Below, one piece after another: positions 50,591 through 58,813 of a stretch of DNA of 64,000 nucleotides. The stretch is taken from contig CAVRYA010000002.1 in NCBI GenBank assembly GCA_963725315.1, forward strand, positions 60,680 through 124,679, given 5' to 3'. How positions within the stretch are numbered: position 1 is the stretch's first letter; every line of letters starts with the position of its first letter. The stretch is from JBBRHQ01 sp963725315. Its GTDB lineage: Bacteria; Actinomycetota; Thermoleophilia; Solirubrobacterales; 70-9. The notes beneath the pieces are model-generated. The model ran no database searches, was not told the DNA's origin, and worked only from the letters and a program-made list of their open reading frames with translations. The translations under genes were made by a program, and so were the position numbers.

Positions 50591-51568
50591 ATGCGAATGC
50601 CCTTCCCCACGACCCGCCTCCGACGCCTCCGCGCCAAGCCCGCGCTGCGCGAGATGATCCGCGAGACCGAGCTTTCGCCCTCCCAGCTCATCCAGCCCAT
50701 GTTCGTGATCGCCGGAGAGGGGGTTCGCGAGGAGGTGCCCTCGATGCCCGGGATTGAGCGGCTCTCGATCTCCGAGCTGGTGGGGGAGGCCTCCGTGGTG
50801 GCCGATGCCGGCGTCGGGGCGGTGCTGTTGTTCGGCATCCCGGCCGAGAAGGACGAGGTGGGCTCCGGCGCGTATGACGCCGAGGGGGTGGTGCAGCTCG
50901 CGGTGCGGGCGCTGAAGGAGGAGCGCCCGGACCTGCTGGTCTTCACCGACGTCTGCCTCTGCGAGTACACCTCTCACGGCCATTGCGGCTTCGTCCGCGA
51001 TGGCGAGGTCGACAACGACATCACCCTCGAGCTTCTGGCCAAGACGGCGGTCTCCCACGCCGAGGCCGGCGCCGACGCCGTCGCGCCGAGCGACATGATG
51101 GACGGCCGGGTCGGTGCGATCCGCTACCAGCTCGACGAGGAGGGCCACGCCGGCGTGCCGCTGATCGCCTACAGCGCCAAGTACGCCTCGGCCTTCTACG
51201 GGCCCTTCCGCGACGCCGCCGACTCCGCTCCGGAGTTCGGCGACCGCCGCGGCTACCAGATGGACCCGGCGAATGGAGCCGAGGCCGTGCGCGAGGCCAA
51301 GCTCGACCTCGAGGAGGGGGCCGACATGCTGATGGTCAAGCCCGCGCTGCCCTACCTCGACGTCGTCCGTCGGGTCAAGGAGGAGACGGAGGCGCCGCTG
51401 GCCGCCTACCAGGTCTCGGGCGAGTACTCGATGATCAAGGCGGCGGCGGAGAAGGGCTGGCTGGATGAGCGCACCGCCGTGCTCGAGGCGCTGACCTCGA
51501 TCCGCCGGGCCGGCGCCGATGTGGTCATCACCTATTACGCCAAGCAGGCGGCGGGGTGGCTGGGGTGA
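50591..51568 (+). CDS. hemB: Delta-aminolevulinic acid dehydratase (porphobilinogen synthase)
   Basis: Condenses two 5-aminolevulinate molecules to porphobilinogen. 325 residues. The zinc-site cysteines are in FTDVCLCEYTSHGHCGF, the Schiff-base lysines in IAYSAKYASAFYGPF and DMLMVKPALPYLDVV, and YQVSGEYSMIKAA completes the active site. A TAGAAT hexamer (50581-50586) lies 4 nt before this ATG and 10 nt before an in-frame ATG two codons later. The stop overlaps the next gene (GTGA). First gene of the haem cluster. Confidence 0.94.
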   Translation: MRMPFPTTRLRRLRAKPALREMIRETELSPSQLIQPMFVIAGEGVREEVPSMPGIERLSISELVGEASVVADAGVGAVLLFGIPAEKDEVGSGAYDAEGVVQLAVRALKEERPDLLVFTDVCLCEYTSHGHCGFVRDGEVDNDITLELLAKTAVSHAEAGADAVAPSDMMDGRVGAIRYQLDEEGHAGVPLIAYSAKYASAFYGPFRDAADSAPEFGDRRGYQMDPANGAEAVREAKLDLEEGADMLMVKPALPYLDVVRRVKEETEAPLAAYQVSGEYSMIKAAAEKGWLDERTAVLEALTSIRRAGADVVITYYAKQAAGWLG

Positions 51569-52653
51569 GCGCGCGAGCCAAGGTCCCGCAGGCGAAGCTC
51601 CGCTCGCGCAAGGGTGGCGCAGCGGTTCCGCTCGACGACGCCGACAAGCGCCTGATGAACCTGCTGCAGTCGAGCTTCCCGCTCGCGGCGGAGCCGTTCG
51701 CCGCGGTCGCGGCGGAGTCCGAGATGCCGGTCGCCGAGGTGTTGGAGCGCACCAGGCGGCTGCTGGAGGAGCGGATCATCCGCGAGATCACCCCGATCTT
51801 CGACACCCGCGCCCTCGGGTACGAGTCGATGCTGGTGGCGGCGAAGGTGGACACAGCCAACCCGCAGCGCCCGGCGGCGATCGTCAACTCCCACCCGGGC
51901 GTCTCCCACAACTACCTGCGCACCCACGACTTCAACCTCTGGTTCACGATCGCCACCCCACCCGATTCCGAGCTGGGCCTCGAGGGGACGCTCGAGGTGC
52001 TGATGCGCGAGACGGGCGCCACCTCGATGCGCCAGCTCCCGACTCTCACCCTGTTCAAGATCAACATGAACCTGGAGATGGAGAAGGGGACCGAAGCGCT
52101 CGCCGCGGCAGCCGAGGCCGCTCCGCCCCGCGAGCTCGGGCCACAGCCCTACGACGAGCGTGACGTCGCCGTGATCCGCGCCCTGCAGGGGCCGATGGAG
52201 CCGGTCCGCCGCCCCTATGACGCGGCAGCCGCGGAGGTCGGGATGAGCGTCGGCGATTTCCTCGCCCACCTCGCCGGGATGGTCGATCGCCGGCTGCTGC
52301 GCCGGGTCGCAGCGATCCTCTTTCACCGCCGCGCCGGCTTCTCGGCCAACGGGATGGGGGTCTGGCGCGTGCCCGAGGAGGAGATCATGGAGACGGGGCT
52401 GCGGATGTCGGCCTTCCGCGGGATCTCGCACTGCTACCAGCGGCCCACCTATCCCGACTGGCCCTACAGCGTCTTCACCATGGCCCATGGCCGCTCCAAG
52501 GAGGAGTGCGACGCGATCCTCGACTCGATCGCCGAGGAATGCGGGATCGCAGAGCCCGACCGCGCCACGCTGTACTCCTCGACCGAGTACAAGAAGATCC
52601 GCCTGCGCTACTTCACCGATGAGTACGCGGCCTGGGAAGCCGCGCACTCCTAG
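51565..52653 (+). CDS. Fused AhbA-AhbB-like (siroheme decarboxylase/NirDL-type) AsnC-family protein
   Basis: A 362-residue protein made of two similar halves. Each starts with an Lrp/AsnC-type winged helix (LDDADKRLMNLLQSSFPLAA and DERDVAVIRALQGPMEPVRR) followed by an alpha/beta domain: in the first half VSHNYLRTHDFNLWFTIAT, in the second RGISHCYQRPTYPDWPYSVF. The motifs SHxYxR and the paired halves are those of AhbA/AhbB and NirDL/NirGH, which decarboxylate siroheme on the alternative haem or haem d1 routes. It lies between hemB and hemL. GTG start overlapping hemB by 4 nt. A regulatory role is the main alternative. Confidence 0.75.
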   Translation: MSARAKVPQAKLRSRKGGAAVPLDDADKRLMNLLQSSFPLAAEPFAAVAAESEMPVAEVLERTRRLLEERIIREITPIFDTRALGYESMLVAAKVDTANPQRPAAIVNSHPGVSHNYLRTHDFNLWFTIATPPDSELGLEGTLEVLMRETGATSMRQLPTLTLFKINMNLEMEKGTEALAAAAEAAPPRELGPQPYDERDVAVIRALQGPMEPVRRPYDAAAAEVGMSVGDFLAHLAGMVDRRLLRRVAAILFHRRAGFSANGMGVWRVPEEEIMETGLRMSAFRGISHCYQRPTYPDWPYSVFTMAHGRSKEECDAILDSIAEECGIAEPDRATLYSSTEYKKIRLRYFTDEYAAWEAAHS

Positions 52654-52679
52654 GCCTGGCGCGGCGCCCGGCCGCCCCG

Positions 52680-53948
52680 ATGAGCCGATCGAGCGAGCTC
52701 TACCGTCGTGCCGTGCTCGCCCTTCCCGGCGGCGTCAACTCGCCGGTCCGCGCGATGCGCCAGATCGGCCGCGAGCCGATCTTCATCGAGCGCGGCGAGG
52801 GCTGCGAGCTGATCGACGTCGACGGCAACCGCTACCTCGACTGGGTCTGTTCCTGGGGCCCGCTGATCCTCGGCCACGCCGAGCCCGGGGTCGTCGCCGC
52901 GGTCTCCGAAGCGGCGGCGCGGGGGACGAGCTACGGCGCCGCCACCGCGGCGGAGGTTGAGCTGGCGGAAGAGGTCTGCGGCAGGGTCGCCTCGGTCGAG
53001 ATGGTCCGCATGACCAGCTCCGGGACCGAGGCGGCGATGAGCGCCGTGCGGCTGGCCCGCGCCGTGACCGGGCGCGAGAAGGTGGTGAAGTTCGCGGGCG
53101 CCTATCACGGCCACTCCGACGGCCTGCTCGCCGACGCGGGCTCGGGAATGGCGACGCTGGGGGTGCCGGCGAGCCCCGGGGTGACCGCCGCCCAGGCGGC
53201 GGCGACCGTGGTCGTCCCCTGGAACGACCGCTCGGCGGTCGAGGCGGCGCTGACCGAGCACGAGGTCGCCGCCCTGCTGGCCGAGCCGATCGCCGCCAAC
53301 ATGGGGGTGGTCCCGCCCGCCGAGGGCTACCTCGCCTTCCTGCGGGAGGCGACCGAAGCGGCGGGGACGCTGCTCGTCTTCGACGAGGTGATAACAGGCT
53401 TCAGGGTCGCTCCCGGCGGCGCCCAGGACCTCTACGGAGTCGAGCCCGATCTGACCGTGTTCGGCAAGGTGATCGGCGGCGGGCTGCCGGCGGCCGCTTT
53501 CGGCGGCCCGCGGCGGCTGATGGAGCGGATCGCGCCGGCCGGGGACGTCTACCAGGCGGGGACGCTCTCGGGCAACCCGCTCGCGGTGGCGGCCGGGCTG
53601 GCGACCCTGAGCCGCCTCGACGAGGGCGCCTACCGGCGCCTGGGCGAGCTGACCGCGAGCCTCGCCGCCGGCCTGCGCGAGCTCGCCGCCTCCGCCCCGC
53701 TCCAGGTGGCCGAGGCGCCCGGGTTGGTGACCCTCTTCTTCAGTCGCGAGCCGGTCGGCGATTTCGCCGCGGCATCGGCCTGCGACACAGCGGCCCACGC
53801 CCGCTTCTGCCGCGGGATGCTCGAGCGCGGCGTCTACCCTCCGCCGTCCCAGTTCGAGGCCTGGTTCGTCAGCCTCGCCCACACGGAGGAGGCGATCGAG
53901 CGCACCCTCGAGGCGGCCTCCGGGGCGCTCGGGGAGGCGCTCGGGTGA
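52680..53948 (+). CDS. hemL: Glutamate-1-semialdehyde 2,1-aminomutase
   Basis: PLP enzyme that forms 5-aminolevulinate in the C5 pathway. 422 residues: LPGGVNSPVRAMRQIG at the N-terminus, RMTSSGTEAAMSAVRLAR, KFAGAYHGHSDGLLADAGSG, LVFDEVITGFRVAPGGAQ, the Schiff-base Lys in LTVFGKVIGGGLPAAAFGG and QAGTLSGNPLAVAAGLATL. Its presence with hemB shows that the organism makes ALA from glutamyl-tRNA. The stop overlaps the next gene (GTGA). Confidence 0.94.
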   Translation: MSRSSELYRRAVLALPGGVNSPVRAMRQIGREPIFIERGEGCELIDVDGNRYLDWVCSWGPLILGHAEPGVVAAVSEAAARGTSYGAATAAEVELAEEVCGRVASVEMVRMTSSGTEAAMSAVRLARAVTGREKVVKFAGAYHGHSDGLLADAGSGMATLGVPASPGVTAAQAAATVVVPWNDRSAVEAALTEHEVAALLAEPIAANMGVVPPAEGYLAFLREATEAAGTLLVFDEVITGFRVAPGGAQDLYGVEPDLTVFGKVIGGGLPAAAFGGPRRLMERIAPAGDVYQAGTLSGNPLAVAAGLATLSRLDEGAYRRLGELTASLAAGLRELAASAPLQVAEAPGLVTLFFSREPVGDFAAASACDTAAHARFCRGMLERGVYPPPSQFEAWFVSLAHTEEAIERTLEAASGALGEALG

Positions 53949-54544
53949 GCCCCTCACCGGAGGACGCGCTGCGCGAGATCGCCCGGGTGCTGCGCGAGGG
54001 CGAGACGGTGATCTCCTCCTACGTGATCGAGCCCGCGGTGGAGCCCGCGCTGGGCCTGCTCTGTGCGGCGGGGCCCCGCGCCGCGGCGGCGCCGGCGGAG
54101 TACGCCTTCGTGGTCGAGGCGGTGCGCGAGGGCTTCCTCCTCCACTACGGCACCCCGCGCCTGCTCGACGGCCACGACCCTGACCTGGCGCTCCTCGCGG
54201 GCGACTACCTCTACGCGCTGGGGATCGAGCAACTGGCCTCGCTCGGGGACTCCGAGGCGGTGCTGGAGCTCTCCGAGGTGATCGCGCTGGCCGCCGAGAG
54301 CGAGGCAGAGCCCGGGCACGAACACTCCCCGGAGCTGTGGCTGGCGGCGGCGGTCGCGGTCGGCTGCGGCTCGACCGAGGCCGCGGAGGAGGCGAAGCGA
54401 AGCGCCCGGGCGCTGGAGCCCCACTCGGCCGAGCGGCTCTGGGAGGCTGCGGCCGCGACGGCGAGGGCCTTCGGGCTCAGCGGCGAGCTGCGCCACGCGG
54501 CCGAAACATTAGAATTGCCCCGCCCCAGACTGGCTGATGGCTGA
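53945..54544 (+). CDS. Unknown helical protein, weakly like a polyprenyl synthase small subunit
   Basis: A 199-residue, Ala/Glu-rich, all-helical protein. EDALREIARVLREGETVISS is followed by HYGTPRLLDGHDPDLALLAG and DYLYALGIEQLASLGDSEAV. The block with D-H-D-P-x-x-A-L-L-A-G-D-Y-L is reminiscent of isoprenyl diphosphate synthase helices and of heptaprenyl synthase component I, but the DDxxD catalytic motifs are absent. Coupled to hemL by a GTGA overlap and to qcrA by an 8-nt overlap. If related to prenyl synthases it could serve menaquinone or haem side-chain synthesis; this is a guess from context. Confidence 0.45.
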   Translation: MSPSPEDALREIARVLREGETVISSYVIEPAVEPALGLLCAAGPRAAAAPAEYAFVVEAVREGFLLHYGTPRLLDGHDPDLALLAGDYLYALGIEQLASLGDSEAVLELSEVIALAAESEAEPGHEHSPELWLAAAVAVGCGSTEAAEEAKRSARALEPHSAERLWEAAAATARAFGLSGELRHAAETLELPRPRLADG

Positions 54545-55215
54545 ACCCGTGGATAAGAAGACCGAAGCGGAGACGACGGCCGCCCCCGCGGAGCTGCCGG
54601 AGGCGCCGCCGCCGGGCTACTTCGAGGGCGAGTCGATGACCCGCCGCAAGGTCTTCACGATCGCCTCCGCAGGGAGTCGGCGGCCTCGCCGGCCTCGCCG
54701 TCGTCCTGCCCGCCGTCGGCTTCGCGCTGGCGCCGCTCTTTCACCGCGGCAAGGAGCGCTGGGAGTCGGTCGGGTCGACCGGCGACTTCAACGACCTCAC
54801 CTACCGCCAGGTGGTCTTCACGGTCGTGCCGGGGATCGGCGACACCGGCAAGACCACCGCCTACGTGCGCCGCGGCTCGAAGGAGCTGGGGGAGAAGCCG
54901 GACGAGTTCATCGCGGTCTCGACCCGCTGCGCCCACCTCGGCTGCCCGGTGCGCTTCGTCCAGGCCGCCGGCAACTTCATCTGCCCCTGCCACGGCGGCG
55001 TCTACGACTTCCAGGGCAAGCGCATCGGCGGCCCTCCGGTGAGGCCGCTCGACCGCTTCCAGACCCGGGTGCGCGGGGGCCAGGTCGAGCTCGGCCCCCG
55101 CTACAGCGTCACCAACCAGCTACAGCCGGTGCAGGCCCGCGACCCGGGCGAGTTCACCGGCGGCATCTGGAACTATCTCTATCCGCCCCGCCCCTCGACC
55201 TTCCCAGCCCCGTGA
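54537..55215 (+). CDS. qcrA: Rieske iron-sulphur subunit of the bc complex (QcrA), one frameshift
   Basis: Electron-transfer subunit of menaquinol:cytochrome c reductase, about 225 residues. The N-terminus MAEPVDKKTEAETTAAPAEL leads to a basic start-transfer region and a membrane helix. The Rieske motifs are STRCAHLGCPV and CPCHGGVYDF, followed by GGPPVRPLDRF. The frame shifts by one base near 54,680 (AGGGAGTCGGCGG): the correct continuation reads GGLAGLAVVLPAVGFALAP, the membrane helix. TAGAAT at 54510-54515 may be its -10. Ends 8 nt before qcrB. Confidence 0.85.
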
Positions 55216-55223
55216 GGAGCTGA

Positions 55224-55507
55224 ATGGGCATTCGCGACTCGATAGTCCCGGCCCCGCTGCGCAAGCCCGGCAAACCCGGCTCCAAGGACGGCCGCTCCAA
55301 CGGCCCGGCCCCGGCCGACCTCCGGGATCCCGAGGTCGAGCAGCGACCGGCGGGGGAGCCAGTCCACCACGCCGCCGGCAAGGACCTGCTCGGCTGGATC
55401 GATCAGCGCACCGCGGCCACCGGCTTCCTCACCGGGATGCTCTACCGCAATGTGCCGAAGGGGACCAACTGGTTCTACACCCTCGGCTCGGCGACCCTGT
55501 TCGCGTT
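55224..55507 (+). CDS. qcrB: Cytochrome b subunit QcrB, truncated after the N-terminus by the contig junction
   Basis: The first ~95 codons of an actinobacterial cytochrome b: a Pro/Lys-rich N-terminus, HHAAGKDLLGWIDQRTAATG and the conserved YRNVPKGTNWFYTLGSATLF that opens the first membrane helix. After FA the sequence stops resembling cytochrome b and becomes the reverse strand of a betaproteobacterial permease. All haem-ligating histidines, quinol sites and later helices are missing. The frame itself stays open to 55685 by chance, so a gene caller will report a false chimeric protein. Confidence 0.8.
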
Positions 55508-55516
55508 GCCGGATCC
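55505..55516. other. Junction between two unrelated genomes
   Basis: The last recognisable qcrB codons end near 55,505. From about 55,517 the minus strand is coding for an iron-type ABC permease with proteobacterial style. The joint contains TTGCCGGATCCGG, including a GGATCC hexamer. Base composition and codon choice differ clearly between the sides. Confidence 0.8.
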
Positions 55517-57171
55517 GGCGGTGGCTCATGCCGGCCCGCCGCCATTCCACGGCGCACCGCGCGCGCGAGGATCAGGAGCGGCAACACTCCAACGGCGACG
55601 ATCGCAAGCGATGGCAGTGCGGCCTCGGCGAGGCGCTCATCGTGCGCGAGCGTGTAGGTCCGCGTCGCCAGGGTGTCGAAGTTGAACGTCGCAGGACGAG
55701 TGTGGCCGGCAGCTCCTTCATCACGTCGACAAAAACGAGCAACGCAGCGGCGGCGGCGGTGCGCGCCAGCAAAGGCGCATGGACGCGCAGGAGCGTGCCG
55801 GCCGTGCCCGCGCCGAGCCCCCGCGCGGCGGCGTCCATGTTGGGCGTGATCCGCGCGAACGCCGGCTCGATGCCGTTCCAGGCAACGGCGAAATACCGGA
55901 CCAGATAAGCGTAGATCAGCGCGACGATGGTGCCGGTCAGCAGCAGTCCCGTGCGCAGGCCGAACTCGCGTTGCATGAACCCGGCGAGCCAGACGTCGAC
56001 GGTGCCCATGGGCAACAGCACGCCGACCGCGAGCACCGAGCCCGGAACCGCATAGCCCAGCGCGAGCAGGCGGCTCGTCGCGTGCGCACAGCGTGCCGGG
56101 CGCGAGCCTTACCGCATACGCGACCACGATCGCAAACAAGACGGCGAGCACTGCGGTCATGCCGGCGACTCGAAAACTGTTCCAGGCCAATTCGCCGAAG
56201 CGCGCGGCGCCAGGCAGGCCGGTTTCCGACAACGTAAGGCGGGAGAGCAGCACCACCGGCAATGCGAAGCCGATCACGATCGGCGCTGCGCAGATGGCGG
56301 TTGCGAGGTAGCCGCGCCATCCGGTCAGAACAGGGCGCGCCGGCGGCTTCGGGCTGCGCATCCGGTTGCTGCTTGCCGCTCGCGCCGCACCGCGCGACCA
56401 GCGTTCCAGCAGCACGGCGCCGATGACGAAGGTGAGCAACGCTGCCGCGAGTTGCGCCGCCGCAACCTTGTCGCCGAGCGCGAACCATGCCCGGTAGATA
56501 CCGGTCGTGAACGTATCGACGGCGAAATAGGCGACGGTGCCGTAATCGGCGAGGGTTTCCATCAACGCAAGCGCGATCCCGCCCGCGATGGCTGGGCGCG
56601 CAAGGGGAAGGTCGATGCGCCAGAATGCGCGCCGCGCGTCGAGCCCCATCGTTCGCGCGGCCTCGATCAGCGACGCCGGCCGCTCGAGAAATGCCGTGCG
56701 CGCGAGCAGATACACGTACGGGTACAGGACCGCGATGAACATCGCCGCGGCGCCACCGAGCGAGCGCACGTCGGGAAACCAGTAGTCGCCCTTCGACCAG
56801 CCGAAGGTGCGTCGCAATGCCGCCTGCACGGGGCCCGCATAGTCGAGCCAGTCGGTGTAGGCGTACGCCATGACGTACGCCGGCATCGCCAGCGGCAAGA
56901 GCAGCGCCCATTCGAAGAAGCGTGCGCCGGGGAAGCGCCGGTTGGTGACGAGCCAGGCGGTTACGGTTCCGCCGAATGCCACACCTGCGCCTACCAGGGT
57001 GACGAGCGCAATCGTGTTGGCGACGAACCCCGGCAGTACCGTTGCCGCGAGATGCGCGAATACCTGTCCGTGGCCTGGCGCGAGCCCCAGGCCGAGCACG
57101 GCCGCTACGGGCAGCGCGGCGAGCGCCGCCAACAGCACCGCGATCCCGACCAGCGGCGAGCGGTTACGCAT
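55517..57171 (-). CDS. Iron(III)-type ABC transporter permease (FbpB/SfuB-like), 3' end at junction, two frameshifts
   Basis: A duplicated binding-protein-dependent permease with about twelve helices, from ATG 57171 (MRNRSPLVGIAVLLAALAAL). The first EAA loop reads SLIEAARTMGLDARRAFWRI with DLPLARPAIAGG following; the second lies in DAAARGLGAGTAGTLLRVHA. Family segments ALMETLADYGTVAYFAVDTF and FVDVMKELPATLVLR identify the ferric-iron group. The frame moves by one base near 56,090 (insertion) and back near 55,690 (LVLRPFNFDTLATRTYTLA needs one extra c). The sequence ends a few residues after the last helix at the junction; an ATPase gene would normally follow. Confidence 0.78.
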
Positions 57172-57301
57172 CGACTTCTGCAGCGGCGCGACTGCGCACG
57201 CCGGCAAACGCTCGCAGGACCAAATCCGCTCGCTGCAACATGCACCGATTATAGTCGCGCGTTCCACCCTCTTCTGCGCGGGCCGGGCCCCGCGCGACGG
57301 T

Positions 57302-57307
57302 TATAAT
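57302..57307 (+). promoter_or_regulatory. -10 box TATAAT upstream of surE
   Basis: TATAAT ends 12 nt before the surE ATG. No good -35 was seen. The spacer separates surE from the divergent permease gene. Confidence 0.4.
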
Positions 57308-57319
57308 CGTTGCGTCCCC

Positions 57320-58060
57320 ATGCGTATCCTGCTTTCCAACGACGACGGCTACTTCGCTCCGGGCCTGGAGCGCCTCGCCGCAGCGCTCGCCGTACGCGCC
57401 GAGGTCACCGTCGTCGCGCCGGAGGCCGATCGCAGCGGCGCGTCCAATTCGTTGACGCTCGATCGTCCGCTGATGGTGCGCCGCGCTCCGAGCGGCTTCC
57501 TGTTCGTCAACGGCACGCCGACCGACTGCGTTCATCTGGCAGTGACGGGCCTGCTCGATCATTTGCCGGACCTCGTGATTTCCGGCATCAACCGGGGTGC
57601 GAACATGGGCGATGACACGATCTACTCCGGCACGGTGGCCGCCGCTACCGAGGGCTTCCTGCTCGGCATTCCGTCGATCGCGATATCGCTCGCGTCGAAG
57701 GAGGCCATGCATTTCGAAACTGCGGCGACCGTAGCCCTGGAGCTTCTCGATTGTCACGAAAGGCACTCGTTGGGGTCGCGCCTGCTCAACGTCAACGTGC
57801 CCGACATGCCGCGGGCGGACCTGAAGGGATACCGCGTGACAAGGCTCGGTCGCCGGCACAAGGCGGAGAACGTCGTCAAGACGGTCAACCCGCGGGGCGA
57901 GACGGTGTACTGGGTCGGTGCCGCCGGCGCTGCCGCCGATGCCGGCGAAGGGACCGATTTCCACGCGGTCGAACACGGGTTCGCATCGATAACGCCATTG
58001 CAGATCGACCTTACGAACCACGACGAAATGGCAAGGGTCCGCGCGTGGTTCGCGCCGTGA
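57320..58060 (+). CDS. surE: 5'/3'-nucleotidase SurE
   Basis: Metal-dependent nucleotidase of 246 residues. LSNDDGYFAPGLERL carries the Asp-Asp metal pair, APEADRSGASNSLTL the next Ser/Asn, NGTPTDCVHLAVTG and SGINRGANMGDDTIYSGTVAAA the remaining site. surE-pcm-nlpD-rpoS is the conserved proteobacterial stationary-phase cluster. It marks the start of the second genome's intact genes. Confidence 0.95.
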   Translation: MRILLSNDDGYFAPGLERLAAALAVRAEVTVVAPEADRSGASNSLTLDRPLMVRRAPSGFLFVNGTPTDCVHLAVTGLLDHLPDLVISGINRGANMGDDTIYSGTVAAATEGFLLGIPSIAISLASKEAMHFETAATVALELLDCHERHSLGSRLLNVNVPDMPRADLKGYRVTRLGRRHKAENVVKTVNPRGETVYWVGAAGAAADAGEGTDFHAVEHGFASITPLQIDLTNHDEMARVRAWFAP

Positions 58061-58085
58061 CCTGACGAGACCGAGGGGAAGCGCA

Positions 58086-58769
58086 ATGAGGACGCTCGGC
58101 GAGAAAATGTCGGGAATCGGCATGACGTCCACGCGCACCCGCAACCGCATGGTCGAGCGGTTGCGCGCGGAAGGCATTCGCGACGAGCTCGTGCTGGAAG
58201 CGATGGGCGCCACACCGCGGCATATCTTCGTCGACGAAGCGCTCGCCACAAGGGCCTACGAGAACACGCCGTTGCCGATCGGCAGCGGGCAGACGATCTC
58301 GCAGCCGTGGGTCGTCGCGCGGATGAGCGAGCTCGCGCGCGCCGGACGCCCGCTCGAGCGTGTGCTGGAGATCGGCACAGGTTGCGGTTATCAGACGGCC
58401 GTGCTCGCGCGAATTGCGTCCGAGGTCTATACCGTCGAGCGCATCGGCGCGCTGGTGCACAAGGCGCGCCGCAACCTGCAGTCGCTCAAGGTGAAGAATG
58501 TGCGCCTCATGCATGGCGACGGCACGGCGGACCTGGGCGAGGAGCTCGCGGTCGACGCGATCGTCGTCACCGCCGGCACGACGCTCGTGCCGGAAAAGCT
58601 GCTCAAATATCTCAAGCCGGGCGGCCGGATGGTGCTGCCGCTCACGCAACATGGCGACGGCGGCGACGGCGTGCAGAGGCTGACCGTCATCGAAATGACG
58701 TCCGACGGACGCCGGGAGCATGTATACGATGCGGTAAGATTTGTTCCGTTGTTGCCGGGACTCGCGTGA
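58086..58769 (+). CDS. pcm: Protein-L-isoaspartate O-methyltransferase
   Basis: Repairs isoaspartyl residues using SAM. 227 residues: ATPRHIFVDEALATRAYENT, LPIGSGQTISQPWVVARM, SAM motif VLEIGTGCGYQTAVLAR, and post-motif YLKPGGRMVLPLTQ. The frame and length are normal. 25 nt after surE. Confidence 0.94.
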   Translation: MRTLGEKMSGIGMTSTRTRNRMVERLRAEGIRDELVLEAMGATPRHIFVDEALATRAYENTPLPIGSGQTISQPWVVARMSELARAGRPLERVLEIGTGCGYQTAVLARIASEVYTVERIGALVHKARRNLQSLKVKNVRLMHGDGTADLGEELAVDAIVVTAGTTLVPEKLLKYLKPGGRMVLPLTQHGDGGDGVQRLTVIEMTSDGRREHVYDAVRFVPLLPGLA

Positions 58770-58813
58770 GAAGCGTCAGCTCTCCTTCTTTCTGCAGGAC
58801 GCGCGGCGAGCTG

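Noticed and set aside
55224..55685. 153-codon frame reading through the junction
   Set aside because: Only the first ~95 codons are cytochrome b; the rest is antisense to the permease and would be a false fusion protein.
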